Of a stretch of DNA of 64,000 nucleotides, positions 46,120 through 58,936 are shown in pieces (position 1 is the stretch's first letter; each line of letters opens with the position of its first letter). Under the pieces are notes generated by a model. The model searched no databases and had not been told where the DNA came from. It saw only the letters and a program-made list of their open reading frames with translations. Position numbers and translations under genes: made by a program. Source of the stretch: Hordeum vulgare subsp. vulgare (Eukaryota; Streptophyta; Magnoliopsida; Poales; Poaceae); assembly GCF_904849725.1 (NCBI RefSeq), contig NC_058524.1, positions 26,195,001-26,259,000 of the forward strand, in the 5' to 3' direction.

Positions 46120-48704
46120 TGTGTTCATGACTCTATATAAGATTAAAAATCATAAACATTGGACAAATGAAAACCTATCCTAAAGGCTACAACAACAAAA
46201 AATAAAAATCATGCAATGACGGACCTGCCAGACACTAAGGAGATTAATTTTTTCTAGCAACAAAGTCAAAAGCGCTTGTCCTCCAATAGATCTCAACAGG
46301 CAAAAAGGTTCTCTTTCAGTTACAACCAATAATCCACTTAATACATCTCGTATATTATCGAATATAATCTCGAATACATCTCGAGTATAATCTAGTCCAC
46401 TCGCGGTTGACGATCAAACTAATCACCCAAAGAGTTGTCGCTGTACTGAGGCACCGGCGGTGGACACCCATAGAGAAGGAATCATCACAAGATTATAGCT
46501 CGGGTGAGATCCCTAAAGAACCTTCCAGGTATTGGAGAACCTGGCGTCCAACGCAACCAAGTAGTGACGGACGTGCTCCTCCTCCTCCCTGAAACGGCGA
46601 CGTACCTCCTCCTCGGGGACCGGCTGCCTCCGCACCGAAAGTGGCCCACGCGATCGCCACCAAAGAAACTCCGGTTCGATGATGGAAACCCGGTTCCTCA
46701 CCAAGATGTGTGCCCCGGAAGGTAGCACCTTCAAGTGCCAGCCGGCGGAGCCCAGTCCCGGACATGGCGCCTTCTCAAGCAGGTTGTCGCCACCGAGTCG
46801 GGGATGAGGATGCGGGAGGGCTATCGTCGACGTTGAGAACAAATTCTACAACTATTTAAATTCCTACTATTCAATAAACTTTTCACCAAAAAATGAACCA
46901 GTACATCCACTACATTGAAATACACTTAAATATGAAAATGAGGAAATTTACTATTAGACCGAGGGAGCTGTCAAGACATGATTCTTTTTTCCTAATGGCA
47001 GTTGTTGTGGTCAATTGTTTTTATTCTTTCATCTGTAAGATAATTAAGAAACTGAATGATGTGTCTACTGAGATGATACCTGCTGATACATGCATTTTTG
47101 AATCGTAGATTTTGTTGTGTCACTGTGAAGACACAGTGACTTGCCTTAAAATTAAATTCAACTTCTACCTACACATCCACAATGATTTGCCCTCCGATTG
47201 AATGATGCAGAGTAAGTATCGAATCAAGAGTAAAAAGGAAAACATAGAGTAAATAGCAGGTCTGGTTTGTCAAGGACAATTTTTCAAAAAATTGTCCAGT
47301 TCAACTCTTTTACCATTTGCAATGCCTGGTGCGAGTGAACATGTGTCACCCTATGTTTTATTCCATTAAATCACGTAGGGAAAAGGTCGTGTAAGTTTGG
47401 ATTATTTATTTGTAGCAAGACTGGTTGACACCACCCCAAAATATTCATGTCAACACCACCTACAACAGGACAGTCAATTTCCTATACGCCCAATAAGTTA
47501 AAGAAGTATGTTTCTTGATTCCTAATGGTGTGATCCTATATGTCCATTGATGGACTGTAAATAGTGCTGATGAATATGATTTTAAGAAAAAAAGAAAGAA
47601 AATGCTAGTACACTAGTAAATAAACATACATAAAACCCCTAGCTAGCAAGGAAATAGTACAGTGCAAATGTAATGAAGCTATCCATGAGAATGTGCTAGT
47701 TACAGCCCCTGGACAGCTAGTACAAAATAGCATAATTGTAATGAAGCGATCCATCAGAATCATACATACAGAGCAGTGTGTAGAGTTTCAGTTTCAGAGT
47801 TGGACTTGGTTTATATATCAAGTTTCATGCATCTCTCGCTCTCATATTGTCCCGGTGTTCATGTATTGTTTGATGCTGTTTGAGCTTGGCTTGGTTGATT
47901 TGGTGATGGAGGGCCTGATGATATCTCCTATTTTTTCTTTATGCTGACATAATTGACCGATGAATTGGTATTGCACATTTTTATCATTGCAGTATGTAGT
48001 ATTTTTCACTTGGTTTTCTAGTACAAGTGGACATGTTGGCCATCAGTACTTTCTGTAGTAAGAAAACATTTAGGGTGCACAAACCCTGTTACTTGTGACA
48101 AATTGGATTTACCTCTAAACTGTTATTATTGTCATGTTTTTGGTCGAATAAAGACACTAGGATTTATCCTTCCTTGGTTGAGACACAAAAGTATTATTAT
48201 TCAGATTATTAGACGGTGAAATCAAAACTTGTATGACATTTCACATGAGTTTGAGAACACAAAAGTATTATTATTCCCATGAATTACGCAAGAACAACAT
48301 ATATGGGTGCGGATTTTATTTACATCCGGTATTTTATTTGGTAATGAAAACAAAGATTTTTTAGGGCAAAATGAAAGCAATGAAAATGCTAGTAAAAGTA
48401 GAGGCCGGCGACGGAGGCTCACCGTGGGAGGAGGCGGCAGAGTCGATGGAGGCCGACCGGTGGTGTCTGGGTCGAGTCGCGGGGTCGGGGGAGGAGCGGC
48501 GACAGTGACGTCGGGGTCAGAGACGAGAGGAGAGGCGACGGCGGCACAGGGGTTATAGACGAGGAGCGGCGACGGCGGCGTCGGGGTTGGGGGAGTGAAG
48601 ACGGCGGCGATCCAGCAGCCTGGCGGCGTCGTGGGTGGAGAGGAAGATTGGCGTCACGGGAGTGGAGAGGAAGATTGACGAGGGAGGGCCGCGAAGGTTA
48701 TATA
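46120..48704. other. CACTA interior without recognisable genes
   Basis: 46400-46850 is moderately GC-rich, 46850-48300 is AT-rich, and 48390-48690 is a GC-rich block in the position of the B3-like gene's promoter. ORFs at 46407, 46893 and 47693 show no known motif. Confidence 0.4.
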
Positions 48705-49060
48705 CCCCGACCCTTTAGTCCCGGTTGGTGGCCACAACCGGGACTAAAGGAACCTTTAGTCCCGGATGAAACCACGAACAGGGACTAAAGGATTGGGATC
48801 CCGTGCTTCTGCTGGCCAAATTTAACCTTTAGCCCCGATTGGAGGCTCCGAATGGGACTAAAGGTTTGGTCTCCCTCCATTTGCACTCGCGGAATTTCAC
48901 CTTTAGTCTCGGTTGGTGGCTCGCACCGGGACTAAAGGACTAAAGGTATCCTTTAGTCTCGGTTGGTGGCTCCAATCGGGACTAAAGGTATCCTTTAGTT
49001 CTGGTTGGAGCCACATCCCAGAACTAAAGGGTTGGTGCTGGCACGGACAAGGAGGGGTGG

Positions 49061-50159
49061 AAGTTTAGCCCCACCTCACCTGGTGAAGGTCGCTCGCAGC
49101 GGTTTATAAGCCCCACTACGACTATCATCCCGAGCTTCACTCTAAAGCAGGTAGTAAATGCCTAAATTTTATATCTATCCTGTTGGGCCTACTAGCTACG
49201 CGGGCGTGCATACTGTCCCATGTGTAAATGGGTTTCTAGTCGTATGCACGCCGTGGTTCCTTAGTACGCGGGCATTTTTTTAATTTTTTGCTATTAAAGT
49301 ATTTAACAAAAAATACTTTATGAAAATTCTTTTTGTTAGTATTTTTTGTATTCACCATGCAAAGCCACGTAATAAATTTTCAACCCTTTTCTGACTTTAT
49401 TTTCTATTTTTCACGCATTTAATGATTTTTTTGAGCTACATGTCCGTGAAATTGAAAATCAGTACAAATGAACTCTAAAAAGGTTGGAACTTGGCATAAT
49501 ATCATAATTTCACCCACATAGCATGTGCTAAAAAGTTGGGAGGGTTACGACAAAAACTGGATGCACTTCGTGTATAAACTAGATAATCTTTTTCGAAGTA
49601 TGAGTGTTTCGGACAAAAACTCATCTCTCGTAAAGGGATTACATTTTTTAACATATTTGAACTCCACACATGTTTGCATTCAATATGCACCATTCAAAGC
49701 CACGTAATAAATTGTCAACCCTTTTCTGACTTGATTTTCTATTTTTCATGCATTCAATGATTTTTGAGCTAAATGACCCTGGAATTGAAAAGCACTACAA
49801 ATAAAATTCGAAAAGGTTGAAACTTGGCATGGTATTATAATTTCACCCACATAGCATGTGCTAAAAAGTTGAGAGTGTTACGGCAAAAACTGGATGCATT
49901 TCGTGTACAAACTGGACAATCTCTTTCGAAGTATGAGGGTGTCGGACGAAAACTCATCTCTTACACAAGGGATTTCATTTCTTGACACGTAAGTGCAATG
50001 ATATTGTAGAATCAAAGCTTGGATAATCTTATTGCTTATTGCACCGTAACCATGGATAATATTCACCGTTTAACAAGATGTTTGGGTGTGCCTTCACTTT
50101 GAAAAGAGGAATTTCATTAAACTTTTCATAATCTTGTGACATGTCTGCCTTGTCCTCCA
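49061..50159. repeat. CACTA non-coding DNA with a 335-bp tandem duplication
   Basis: AAAGCCACGTAATAAATT at 49361 recurs at 49696, and the following roughly 290 bp match (CTATTTTTCACGCATTTAATG against CTATTTTTCATGCATTCAATG; CACCCACATAGCATGTGCTA in both). The period is 335 bp. It lies on the 3' side of the decayed transposase gene. Confidence 0.8.
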
Positions 50160-51858
50160 CTCCCACGATGTTTCATTTTCCTGAAAGAACTTTGTGGCGC
50201 CTTGTCTCATCGTATGATGCATTCGTTTCTTTATCTTTTCTTTTTCTCAGTTTGGTAGACATGTCCTTCACATAGAAAACTTGTGCCACATCATTGGCTA
50301 GGACGAATGATTCGTGTGTGTACCCAAAATCGTTGAGATCCACTATGGTCATTCCGTACTGCGGGTATTTCTTTACCTCGCCTCCTTTCAGATTGATCCA
50401 TTTGCACTGAAACAAAGGGACCTTAAAATTGTTTCCATAGTCAAGTTCCCATATCTCCTCTACGTAACCATAATATGTGTCATTTGGCCTACTGGTGTTT
50501 GTTGCATCAAATCGGACACGGTTGGTTCTCTTTTTATCTTGGGCGATCGTGTAAAATGTATTTCCATTTATCTCGTATCCTTTGAAAATTCATATAGTCA
50601 AAGATGGTGTCCTGGCCAACAAGTACAAGTCATCTGCAACAATGTTGTTACCCATGAGATGTGTTTGCATCCAACCGCCGAAAGTCCCGATGTGTTCACG
50701 TGTAATCCATTCGTCAGACTGCTCCGGGTGTTTGGAGCGTAGAATATTCTTGTGTTCATTGATATACATGGTCACTAAGGTAGAATTGTGTAGAACTGTG
50801 TAGTGTGCTTGCGCCCAAGAATGCCCGTCCCTACATATTATTGATTTTGGTCCTAGCGTGCCTTTTCCACTCAGTCTCCCCTCATGCCGCGATTGAGGGA
50901 CACCAATCAGCTTAATGTCAAGAATAAAGTCAACACAAAATGCAATGACCTCCTCTGTTTCGTGGCCCTTGGAGATGCTTCGTTCCGGCCTAGCACGTTT
51001 ACTGACATATTTATTTAAAACTCCCATGAACCTCTCAAAGGGGAACACATTGTGTAGAAATAGAGGACCCGGAATGACAACCTCATCGACTAGGTGAACT
51101 AGGACATGCGTCATAATATTGAAGAAGGCTGGTGGGAAATTATAACATCACTTGTACGAGGACAGGCTTCTTCCGGTGATCTGCCTCACCTTTGAAATGC
51201 TTACTTTTCTTTCTTAAGTGATGCCTGCACTGAAGAAATCGATGATGTCCGAGGTACACATTCTTCTTACATTTTTCCAAATATATACTTTCACTCTCAT
51301 CTAAACAGTGTGTGCATGCGTTGTATCCTTTGTTTGTCTGTCCTGAAAGGTTACTAAGACCAGGCCAATCATTGATGTTTACAAACAGCAACACTCGTAG
51401 GTCAAATTCCTGCTATTTGTGCTCATCCCACACGCGTACACCTTTTTTACCCTACAACTATAAAACTTCTTCAACTAATGGCCTTAGGTACACATCAATG
51501 TCTTGTGGGGTTGCTTAGGGCCTTGGATGAGCACCGACATCATAATGAACTTTTGCTTCATGCACATCCAAGGAGGAAGGTTATAGATGCATATAGTTAG
51601 AGGCCAAGTGCTATGATTGCTGCTCTGCTCCCCAAAAAGATTAATGGCATCTGCGCTTAAACCAAACCATACGTTCCTTGCGTCATCTGCAAAGTCCCCT
51701 CACTTTTTCTTGATTTTTCTCCACTGTGACCCGTCAGCGGGTACTCTCATCATCCCGTCTTTCTTACGGCCTTCTCTATGTCATCGCAACAACTTGGCAT
51801 GCTCTTTGTTTCTAAACAGACGTTTCAACCGTGGCATTATAGGAGCATACCACATCAC
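50160..51858 (-). pseudogene. CACTA TNP2-type transposase, C-terminal part
   Basis: Minus-strand frames give the core and C-terminal parts of a plant En/Spm-like transposase. 51394-51140 reads NINDWPGLSNLSGQTNKGYN with ACTHCLDESES. 51114-50590 reads VHLVDEVVIPGPLFLHNVFP and RSKHPEQSDEWITREH (DUF4218-like). 50415-50173 reads QYGMTIVDLNDFGY and VLANDVAQVFYVKDMS (DUF4216-like). 51860-51400 gives AINLFGE and PADGSQWRKIKKK with several stops. The gene is broken by stops and by the retrotransposon inserted at 51864, so it cannot make an intact transposase. Confidence 0.88.
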
Positions 51859-51863
51859 CTTGA

Positions 51864-53652
51864 TGTTGGAATTATGCCCTAGAGGCAATAATAAATATAG
51901 TTATTATTATAATTCCTGTATCAAGATAATCGTTTATTATCCATGCTATAATCGTATTGAATGAAGACTCATTTACATGTGTGGATACATAGACAAAACA
52001 CCATCCCTAGCAAGCCTCTAGTTGGCTAGCCAGTTGATCAAAGATAGTCAGTGTCTTCTGATTATGAACAAGGTGTTGTTGCTTGATAACTGGATCACGT
52101 CATTAGGAGAATCACGTGATGGACTAGACCCAAACTAATAGACGTAGCATGTTGATCGTGTCATTTTGTTGCTACTGTTTTCTGCGTGTCAAGTATTTAT
52201 TCCTATGACCATGAGATCATATAACTCACTGACACCGGAGGAATGCTTTGTGTGTATCAAACGTCGCAACGTAACTGGGTGACTATAAAGATGCTCTACA
52301 GGTATCTCCGAAGGTGTTAGTTGAGTTAGTATGGATCAAGACTGGGATTTGTCACTCCGTGTGAACGGAGAGGTATCTCGGGGCCCACTCGGTAATACAA
52401 CATCACACACAAGCCTTGCAAGCAATGCAACTTAGTGTAAGTTGCGGGATCTTGTATTACAGAACGAGTAAAGAGACTTGCCGGTAAACGAGATTGAAAT
52501 AGGTATACGGATACTGAGGACAAAGGGAATGACATACGGGATTATATGAATCCTTGGCACTGAGGTTCAAACGATAAGATCTTTGTAGAATATGTAGGAT
52601 CCAATATGGGCATCCAGGTCCCGCTATTGGATATTGACCGAGGAGTCTCTCGGGTCATGTCTACATAGTTCTCGAACCCTCAGGGTCTGCACACTTAAGG
52701 TTCGACGTTGTTTTATGCGTATTTGAGTTATATGGTTGGTTACCGAATGTTGTTCGGAGTCCCGGATGAGATCACGGACGTCACGAGGGTTTCCGGAATG
52801 GTCTGGAAACGAAGATTGATATATAGGATGACCTCATTTGATTATCGGAAGGTTTTCGGAGTTACCGGGAATATACCGGGAATGACGAATGGGTTCCGGG
52901 AGTTCACCGGGAGGGGGCAACCCACCCCGGGGAAGCCCATAGGCCTTGAGGGTGGCACACCAGCCCTTAGTGCGCTGGTGGGACAGCCCAAAAGGGCTCA
53001 ATGCGCCAAGGAAAAGAAAATCAAGAGGAAAAAAAAGGGGAGGAGGTGGGAAGGAAGGGGGACTCCCTCCCACCAAACCAAGTCCAACTCGGTTTGGGGG
53101 GGGGAGTCCTCCCCCCTTGGACTTGGCCGACCCCCTTGGGGCTCCTTGAGCCCCAAGGCAAGGTCCCCTCCCTCCCACCTATATATACGGAGGTTTTAGG
53201 GCTGATTTGAGACGACTTTTCCACGGCAGCCCGACCACATACCTCCACGGTTTTTCCTCTAGATCGCGTTTCTGCGGAGCTCGGGCGGAGCCCTGCTGAG
53301 ACAAGGTCATCACCAACCTCCAGAGCGCCGTCACGCTGCCGGAGAACTCTTCTACCTCTCCGTCTCTCTTGCTGGATCAAGAAGGCCGAGATCATCGTCG
53401 AGCTGTACGTGTGCTGAACGCGGAGGTGCCGTCCGTTCGGTACTAGATCGTGGGACTGATCGCGGGATTGTTCGCGGGGCGGATCGAGGGACGTGAGGAC
53501 GTTCCACTACATCAACCGCGTTCTCTAACGCTTCTGCTGTACGATCTACAAGGGTACGTAGATCACTCATCCCCTCTCGTAGATGGACATCACCATGATA
53601 GGTCTTCGCGCGCGTAGGAAAATTTTTGTTTCCCATGCGACGTTCCCCAACA
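51864..53652 (+). repeat. 5' LTR of Angela-type copia retrotransposon
   Basis: 1789 bp, starting TGTTGGAATTATGCCCTAGA and ending GCGACGTTCCCCAACA. The whole element is flanked by the 5-bp duplication CTTGA (51859-51863, 60759-60763). Compared with the 3' LTR it has about 30 substitutions by eye and lacks a 31-bp stretch after GGATACTG near 52520. Confidence 0.95.
53179..53188 (+). promoter_or_regulatory. LTR TATA box
   Basis: CTATATATAC within the 5' LTR, matched at 60285-60294 in the 3' LTR. It is the likely promoter for the retrotransposon transcript. Confidence 0.7.
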
Positions 53653-54906
53653 GTGGCATCATGAGCTAGGTTCATGCGTAGATGTCTTCTCGAGTAGAAC
53701 AAAAAAGTTTTTGTGGGCGGTGATGTGCGTTTTGCTGCCCTCCTTAGTCTTTTCTTGATTCCGCAGTATTGTTGGATTGAAGCGGCTTGGACCGACATTA
53801 CTCGTACGCTTACGAGAGACTGGTTTCATCGTTACGAGTAACTCCGTTGCTCAAATATGACTGGCAAGTGTCGGTTTCTCCAACTTTAGTTGAATCGGAT
53901 TTGACCGAGGAGGTCCTTGGATGAGGTTAAATAGCAACTCATATATCTCCGTTGTGGTGTTTGCGTAAGTAAGATGCGATCCTACTAGATACCCATGGTC
54001 ACCACGTAAAACATGCAACAACAAAATTAGAGGACGTCTAACTTGTTTTTGCAGGGTATGCTTGTGATGTGATATGGCAAATGATGTGATGTGATATATT
54101 GGATGTATGAGATGATCATGTTGTAATAGAAACATCGACTTGCACGTCGATGGTACGGCAACCGGCAGGAGCCATAGGGTTGTCTTTATACTAACGTTTG
54201 TGCTTGCAGATGCGTTTACTATTTTGCTAGGATGTAGCTTTGGTAGTAATAGCATGAGTAGCACGACAATCCCGATGGCAACACGTTGATGGAGATCATG
54301 GTGTGGCGCCGGTGACAAGAAGATCGTGCCGGTGCTTTGGTGATGGAGATCAAGAAGCACGTGATGATGGCCATATCATGTCACTTATGAATTGCATGTG
54401 ATGTTAATCCTTTTATGCACCTTATTTTCCTTAGAACGACGGTAGAATTATGAGGTGATCTCTCACTAAAATTTCAAGACGAAATTGTGTTCTCCCCGAC
54501 TGTGCACCGTTGCTACAGTTCGTCGTTTCGAGACACCACGTGATGATCGGGTGTGATAGACTCAACGTTCACATACAACGGGTGCAAAACAGTTGCGCAC
54601 GCGGAACACTCGGGTTAAGCTTGACGAACCTAGCATGTGCAGACATGGCCTCGGAACACATGAGACCGAAAGGTCGAGCTTGAATCGTATAGTTGATATG
54701 ATTAGCATAGAGATGCTTACCACTGAAACTATTCTCGACTCACGTGATGATCGGACTTGAGCTAGTGTAAGTGGATCATGAACCACTCAAATGACTAGAG
54801 AGATGTACTTTTTGAGTGGGAGTTTAGCAAATAATTTGATTAAGTTAAACTCTAATTATCTTGAACATAGTCTAAGTCCACTTTGAATATATTTGTGTTG
54901 TAGATC
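53653..54906 (+). other. Primer-binding site and untranslated leader
   Basis: GTGGCATCATGAGC directly after the LTR resembles a primer-binding site complementary to initiator Met-tRNA, with a few changes from the usual TGGTATCAGAGC. The remaining roughly 1.2 kb leader has no long ORF; short ORFs in it are not supported. Confidence 0.7.
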
Positions 54907-57900
54907 ATGGCTCACGCGACAGTCATCCTGAATTTTAATACGTTCCTAGAGAAAGCTAAGTTGATAGATGATGGAAGCAACTTTGTAGACTGGGCTCGTA
55001 ATCTTAAGCTAATCTTACAAGCTGGGAAGAAGGATTATGTCCTTAATGCTGCGCTAGGAGATGAACCACCCGCTACGGCTGATCAGGATGTTAAGAACGC
55101 TTGGTTAGCACGTAAGGAGGACTACTCAATAGTTCAATGTACAGTCTTGTATGGCTTAGAACCGGGACTTCAACGTCGCTTTGAGCGTCATGGAGCATTT
55201 GAGATGTTCCAGGAGTTGGAGTTTATCTTTCAGAAGAACACCCGGATCGAGAGGTATGAGACCTCCGATAAATTCTATGCTTGCAAGATGGAGGAAAACT
55301 CGTCTGTAAGTGAACATGTGCTCAAAATGTGTGGGTACTCAAACCGTCTAGCTGAGCTGGGGATTGAACTCCCGCAAGAAGCTATCACTGACAGAATCCT
55401 TCAATCACTGTCGCCAAGCTATAAAGGCTTTGTGTTGAACTACAACATGCAAGGGATGAACAAGTCTCCCGGCAGTTGTTTGCGATGCTGAAAGTCGCAG
55501 AGTCTGAACTCCGTAAAGAGCATCAAGTGTTGATGGTGAGCAAGACCACTAGTTTCAAGAGAAAAGGCAAAGGCAAGAAGGGCAATTCGAAGAAGAGCGG
55601 CAAGCCTGTTGCCAATCCGACGAAGAAACCCAAAGCTGGACCTAAGCCTGAAACGGAGTGTTTCTATTGCAAGGGTATGGGTCACTAGAAGCGCAATTGT
55701 CCCAAGTATCTGGCAGATAAGAAGGCGGGCAAAGAAAAATCAGGTATATTTGATATACATGTTATTGATGTGTACTTAACCGGCTCTCGTAGTAGTGCCT
55801 GGGTATTCGATACCGGTTCTGTTGCTCATATTTGCAACTCGAAACAGGAACTGCGGAATAGGCGAAGGCTGGCGAAAGATGAAGTGACGATGCGCGTAGG
55901 AAATGGTTCCAAGGTTGATGCAATCGCCGTCGGCACAGTGTCACTTCAGTTACCGTCAGGATTAGTGATGAACTTAAATCATTGTTATTTAGTGCCTGCG
56001 TTGAGCATGAACATTATATCTGGATCTTGTTTATTGCGAGACGGTTACTCTTTTAAGTCAGAGAATAATGGTTGTTCTATTTCTATGAGTAACATCTTTT
56101 ATGGTCATGCACCGAATGTGAGACGATTGTTCATATTGAATCTTGATAACGATACGCATATACATAACATTGAGACCAAAAGAGTTAGAGTTAACAATGA
56201 TAGCGCCATATTTTTGTGGCACTGCCGCTTAGGTCATATTGGTGTAAAGCGCATGAAGAAACTCCATGCTGATGGACTTTTGGAGTCACTTGACTTTTAT
56301 TCACTTGACACGTGCGAACCATGCCTCATGGGCAAGATGACTAAGACTCCGTTCTCAGGAACAATGGAGCGTGCAAGTGACTTGCTGGAAATCATTCATA
56401 CCGATGTGTGTGGTCCAATGAGCGTGGAGGCACGCGGCGGGTATCGTTATTTTCTCACCTTCACTGACGATTTAAGTAGATATGGTTATGTCTACTTAAT
56501 GAAGCACAAGTCTGAAACATTTGAAAAGTTCAAGCAATTTCAGAGTAAAGTGGAAAATCATCGTAACAAGAAGATCAAGTTCCTACGGTCTGATCGTGGG
56601 GGTGAATATCTGAGTTTCGAGTTTGGTGCTCACTTAAGACAATGTGGAATTGTTTCACAGTTAACACCGCCTGGAACACCACAGCGTAATGGTGTGTCCG
56701 AACGTCGTAATCGTACTCTATTAGAGATGGTGCGATCTATGATGTCTCTTACTGATTTGCCATCATTTTGGGGCTATGCATTAGAAACAGCTTCATTCAC
56801 TTTAAATAGGGCACCATCAAAATCCGTTGAGACGACACCATACGAGCTGTGGTATGGCAAAAGACCAAAGTTGTCGTTTCTTAAAGTTTGGGGATGTGAT
56901 GCTTATGTCAAAAAGCTTCAGCCTGAAAAGCTGGAACCCAAAGCGGAAAAGTGCATCTTCATAGGTTACCCAAAAGAGACAGTTGGGTACACCTTCTATC
57001 TCAAATCCGAGGGCAAAGTGTTTGTTGCTAAAAACGGAGCTTTTCTCGAGAAGGAGTTTCTCTCGAGAGAATTGAGTGGGAGGAAGATAGAACTTGACGA
57101 GGTTGTCGAACCTCTCATCCCTCTGGATGGTGGCGCAGGGCAAGGGGAAACCTCTGTCATTGCGACGCCGGTTGAGGAGGAAGTTAATGATGATGATCAT
57201 GAAACTCCAGTTCAAGTTTCTGTCGAACCACGCAGGTCGACGAGACCACGTGCTGCTCCAGAGTGGTACGGTAATCCCGTCTTATCAATCATGTTGTTAG
57301 ACAACAATGAACCTGCAAATTATGAAGAAGCAATGGTGGGCCCAGATTCCAACAAATGGCTGGAAGCCATGAAGTCCGAGACATGATCCATGTATGAGAA
57401 CAAAGTGTGGACTTTGGAGGTACTGCCTGAGGGCCGCAAGGCCATTCAGAACAAATGGATCTTTAAGAGGAAGACGGACGCTGACGGTAATGTGACCGTT
57501 TATAAAGCTCGACTTGTGGCAAAGGGTTTTTCACAAGTTCAAGGAGTTGACTACGATGAGACTTTCTCACCCGTAGCGATGCTTAAGTCCGTCAGAATCA
57601 TGTTAGCAATAGCTGCATTTTTTCGATTATGAAATCTGGCAGATGGATGTCAAAACGGCGTTCCTTAACGGTTTCCTTAAGGAAGAGTTGTATATGATAC
57701 AACCCGAAGGTTTTGTCGATCCTAAGAATGCTAACAAGGTGTGCAAGCTCCAGCAATCCATTTATGGACTGGTGCAAACATCTCGGAATTGGAACAAACG
57801 CTTTGATGAGGTGATCAAAGCATTTGGGTTTATACAAGTGGTTGGAGAATCTTGTATTTACAAGAAAGTGAGTGGGAGCTCTGTGGCGTTTCTAATATTA

Positions 57901-58884
57901 TATGTGGATGACATATTGCTGATTGGAAACAACATGGAGTTTTTAGAGAGCGTAAAGGATTACTTGAATAAAAGTTTCTCTATGAAGGACCTAGGAGAAG
58001 CTGCTTACATTCTAGGCATTAAGATCTATAGGGATAGATCAAAACGCCTGATAGGACTTTCACAAAGCACATACCTTGATAAAGTTTTGAAAAGGTTCAA
58101 AATGGAACAATCCAAGAAAGGGTTCTTGCCAGTTCTACAAGGTACGAGATTGAGTAAAACTCAGTGCCCAGCAACTGATGAAGATAGAGAGCATATGCGC
58201 TCCGTCCCCTATGCTTCAGCCATAGGTTCTATCATGTATGCGATGCTGTGCACTAGACCGGATGTTAGCCTGGCCATAAGTATGGCAGGTAGGTTCCAGA
58301 GTAATCCAGGAGTGGATCACTGGACAGCGGTCAAGAATATCCTGAAGTACCTGAAAAGGACTAAGGAGATGTTTCTCGTGTATGGAGGTGACGAAGAGCT
58401 CGCCGTAAAAGGTTACGTCGATGCAAGCTTTGACACAGATCCGGACGACTCTAAGTCGCAAACCGGATACGTATTTATTCTTAATGGGGGTGCAGTAAGC
58501 TGGTGCAGTTCCAAGCAAAGCGTCGTAGCAGATTCTACATGTGAAGCGGAATACATGGCTGCCTCGGAGGCAGCTAAGGAGGGTGTCTGGATGAAGCAGT
58601 TCATGACGGATCTTGGAGTGGTGCCAAGCGCACTGAATCCAATAACCTTGTTCTGTGACAACACTGGTGCCATTGCCTTAGCAAAGGAGCCACGGTTTCA
58701 CAAGAAGACCAGACACATCAAACGATGCTTCAACCTCATCCGCGACTACGTCGAGGGAGAGGACGTGAATATATGCAAAGTGCATACGGATCTGAATGTA
58801 GCGGACCCGCTGACTAAACCTCTTCCACGGCCAAAGCATGATCAACACCAGAACTGTATGGGTGTTAGATTTATTACAATGTAA
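54907..58884 (+). pseudogene. Copia gag-pol polyprotein, inactivated
   Basis: Gag starts at 54907 (MAHATVILNFNTFLEKAK). Pol follows: zinc knuckle CFYCKGMGH (55664-55688), protease DTG (WVFDTGSVAH, near 55805), the GAG-pre-integrase HHCC part (HCRLGH ... CEPCLMG), integrase core (HTDVCGP and QRNGVSERRNRT), reverse transcriptase with YVDD (57901) and RNase H (DASFDTDP, CEAEYMAASEAA). The order protease-integrase-RT-RNase H is diagnostic of Ty1/copia. Four lesions inactivate it: a frameshift near 55470, a TAG at 55686 in the zinc knuckle, a TGA at 57384, and an extra T in the run near 57620. Everything else is well preserved, consistent with recent insertion. Confidence 0.95.
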
Positions 58885-58920
58885 TTCACATAGTGATGTG
58901 AGGGCTAGATTATTGACTCT

Positions 58921-58936
58921 AGTGCAAGTGGGAGAC
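58921..58936 (+). other. Polypurine tract
   Basis: AGTGCAAGTGGGAGAC immediately precedes the 3' LTR and is the expected site for plus-strand priming. Confidence 0.75.

Larger units (their letters stand above)
44975..49060. mobile_element. Degenerate CACTA element, TTTAGTCCCGG family
   Basis: The left end CAGTAGTGAAAAACGG is a degraded CACTA terminus, followed by subterminal repeats (CTTTTAGTCCCG, CCGGTTGGTGACACC) up to about 45255. A second, denser block of the same repeats lies at 48705-49060 (CCTTTAGTCCCGGTTGGTGG and its inverse). Between them are relics of the same B3-like gene (45600-46115) and a GC-rich block (48390-48690), the same order as in the complete element at 38980. I find no clear right terminus, so it may be fused to the transposase-bearing CACTA DNA to the right. 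Confidence 0.65.

Noticed and set aside
52708..53798. ORFs within the LTRs (also 59809-60501)
   Set aside because: They occur equally in both LTRs, which are non-coding in copia elements.
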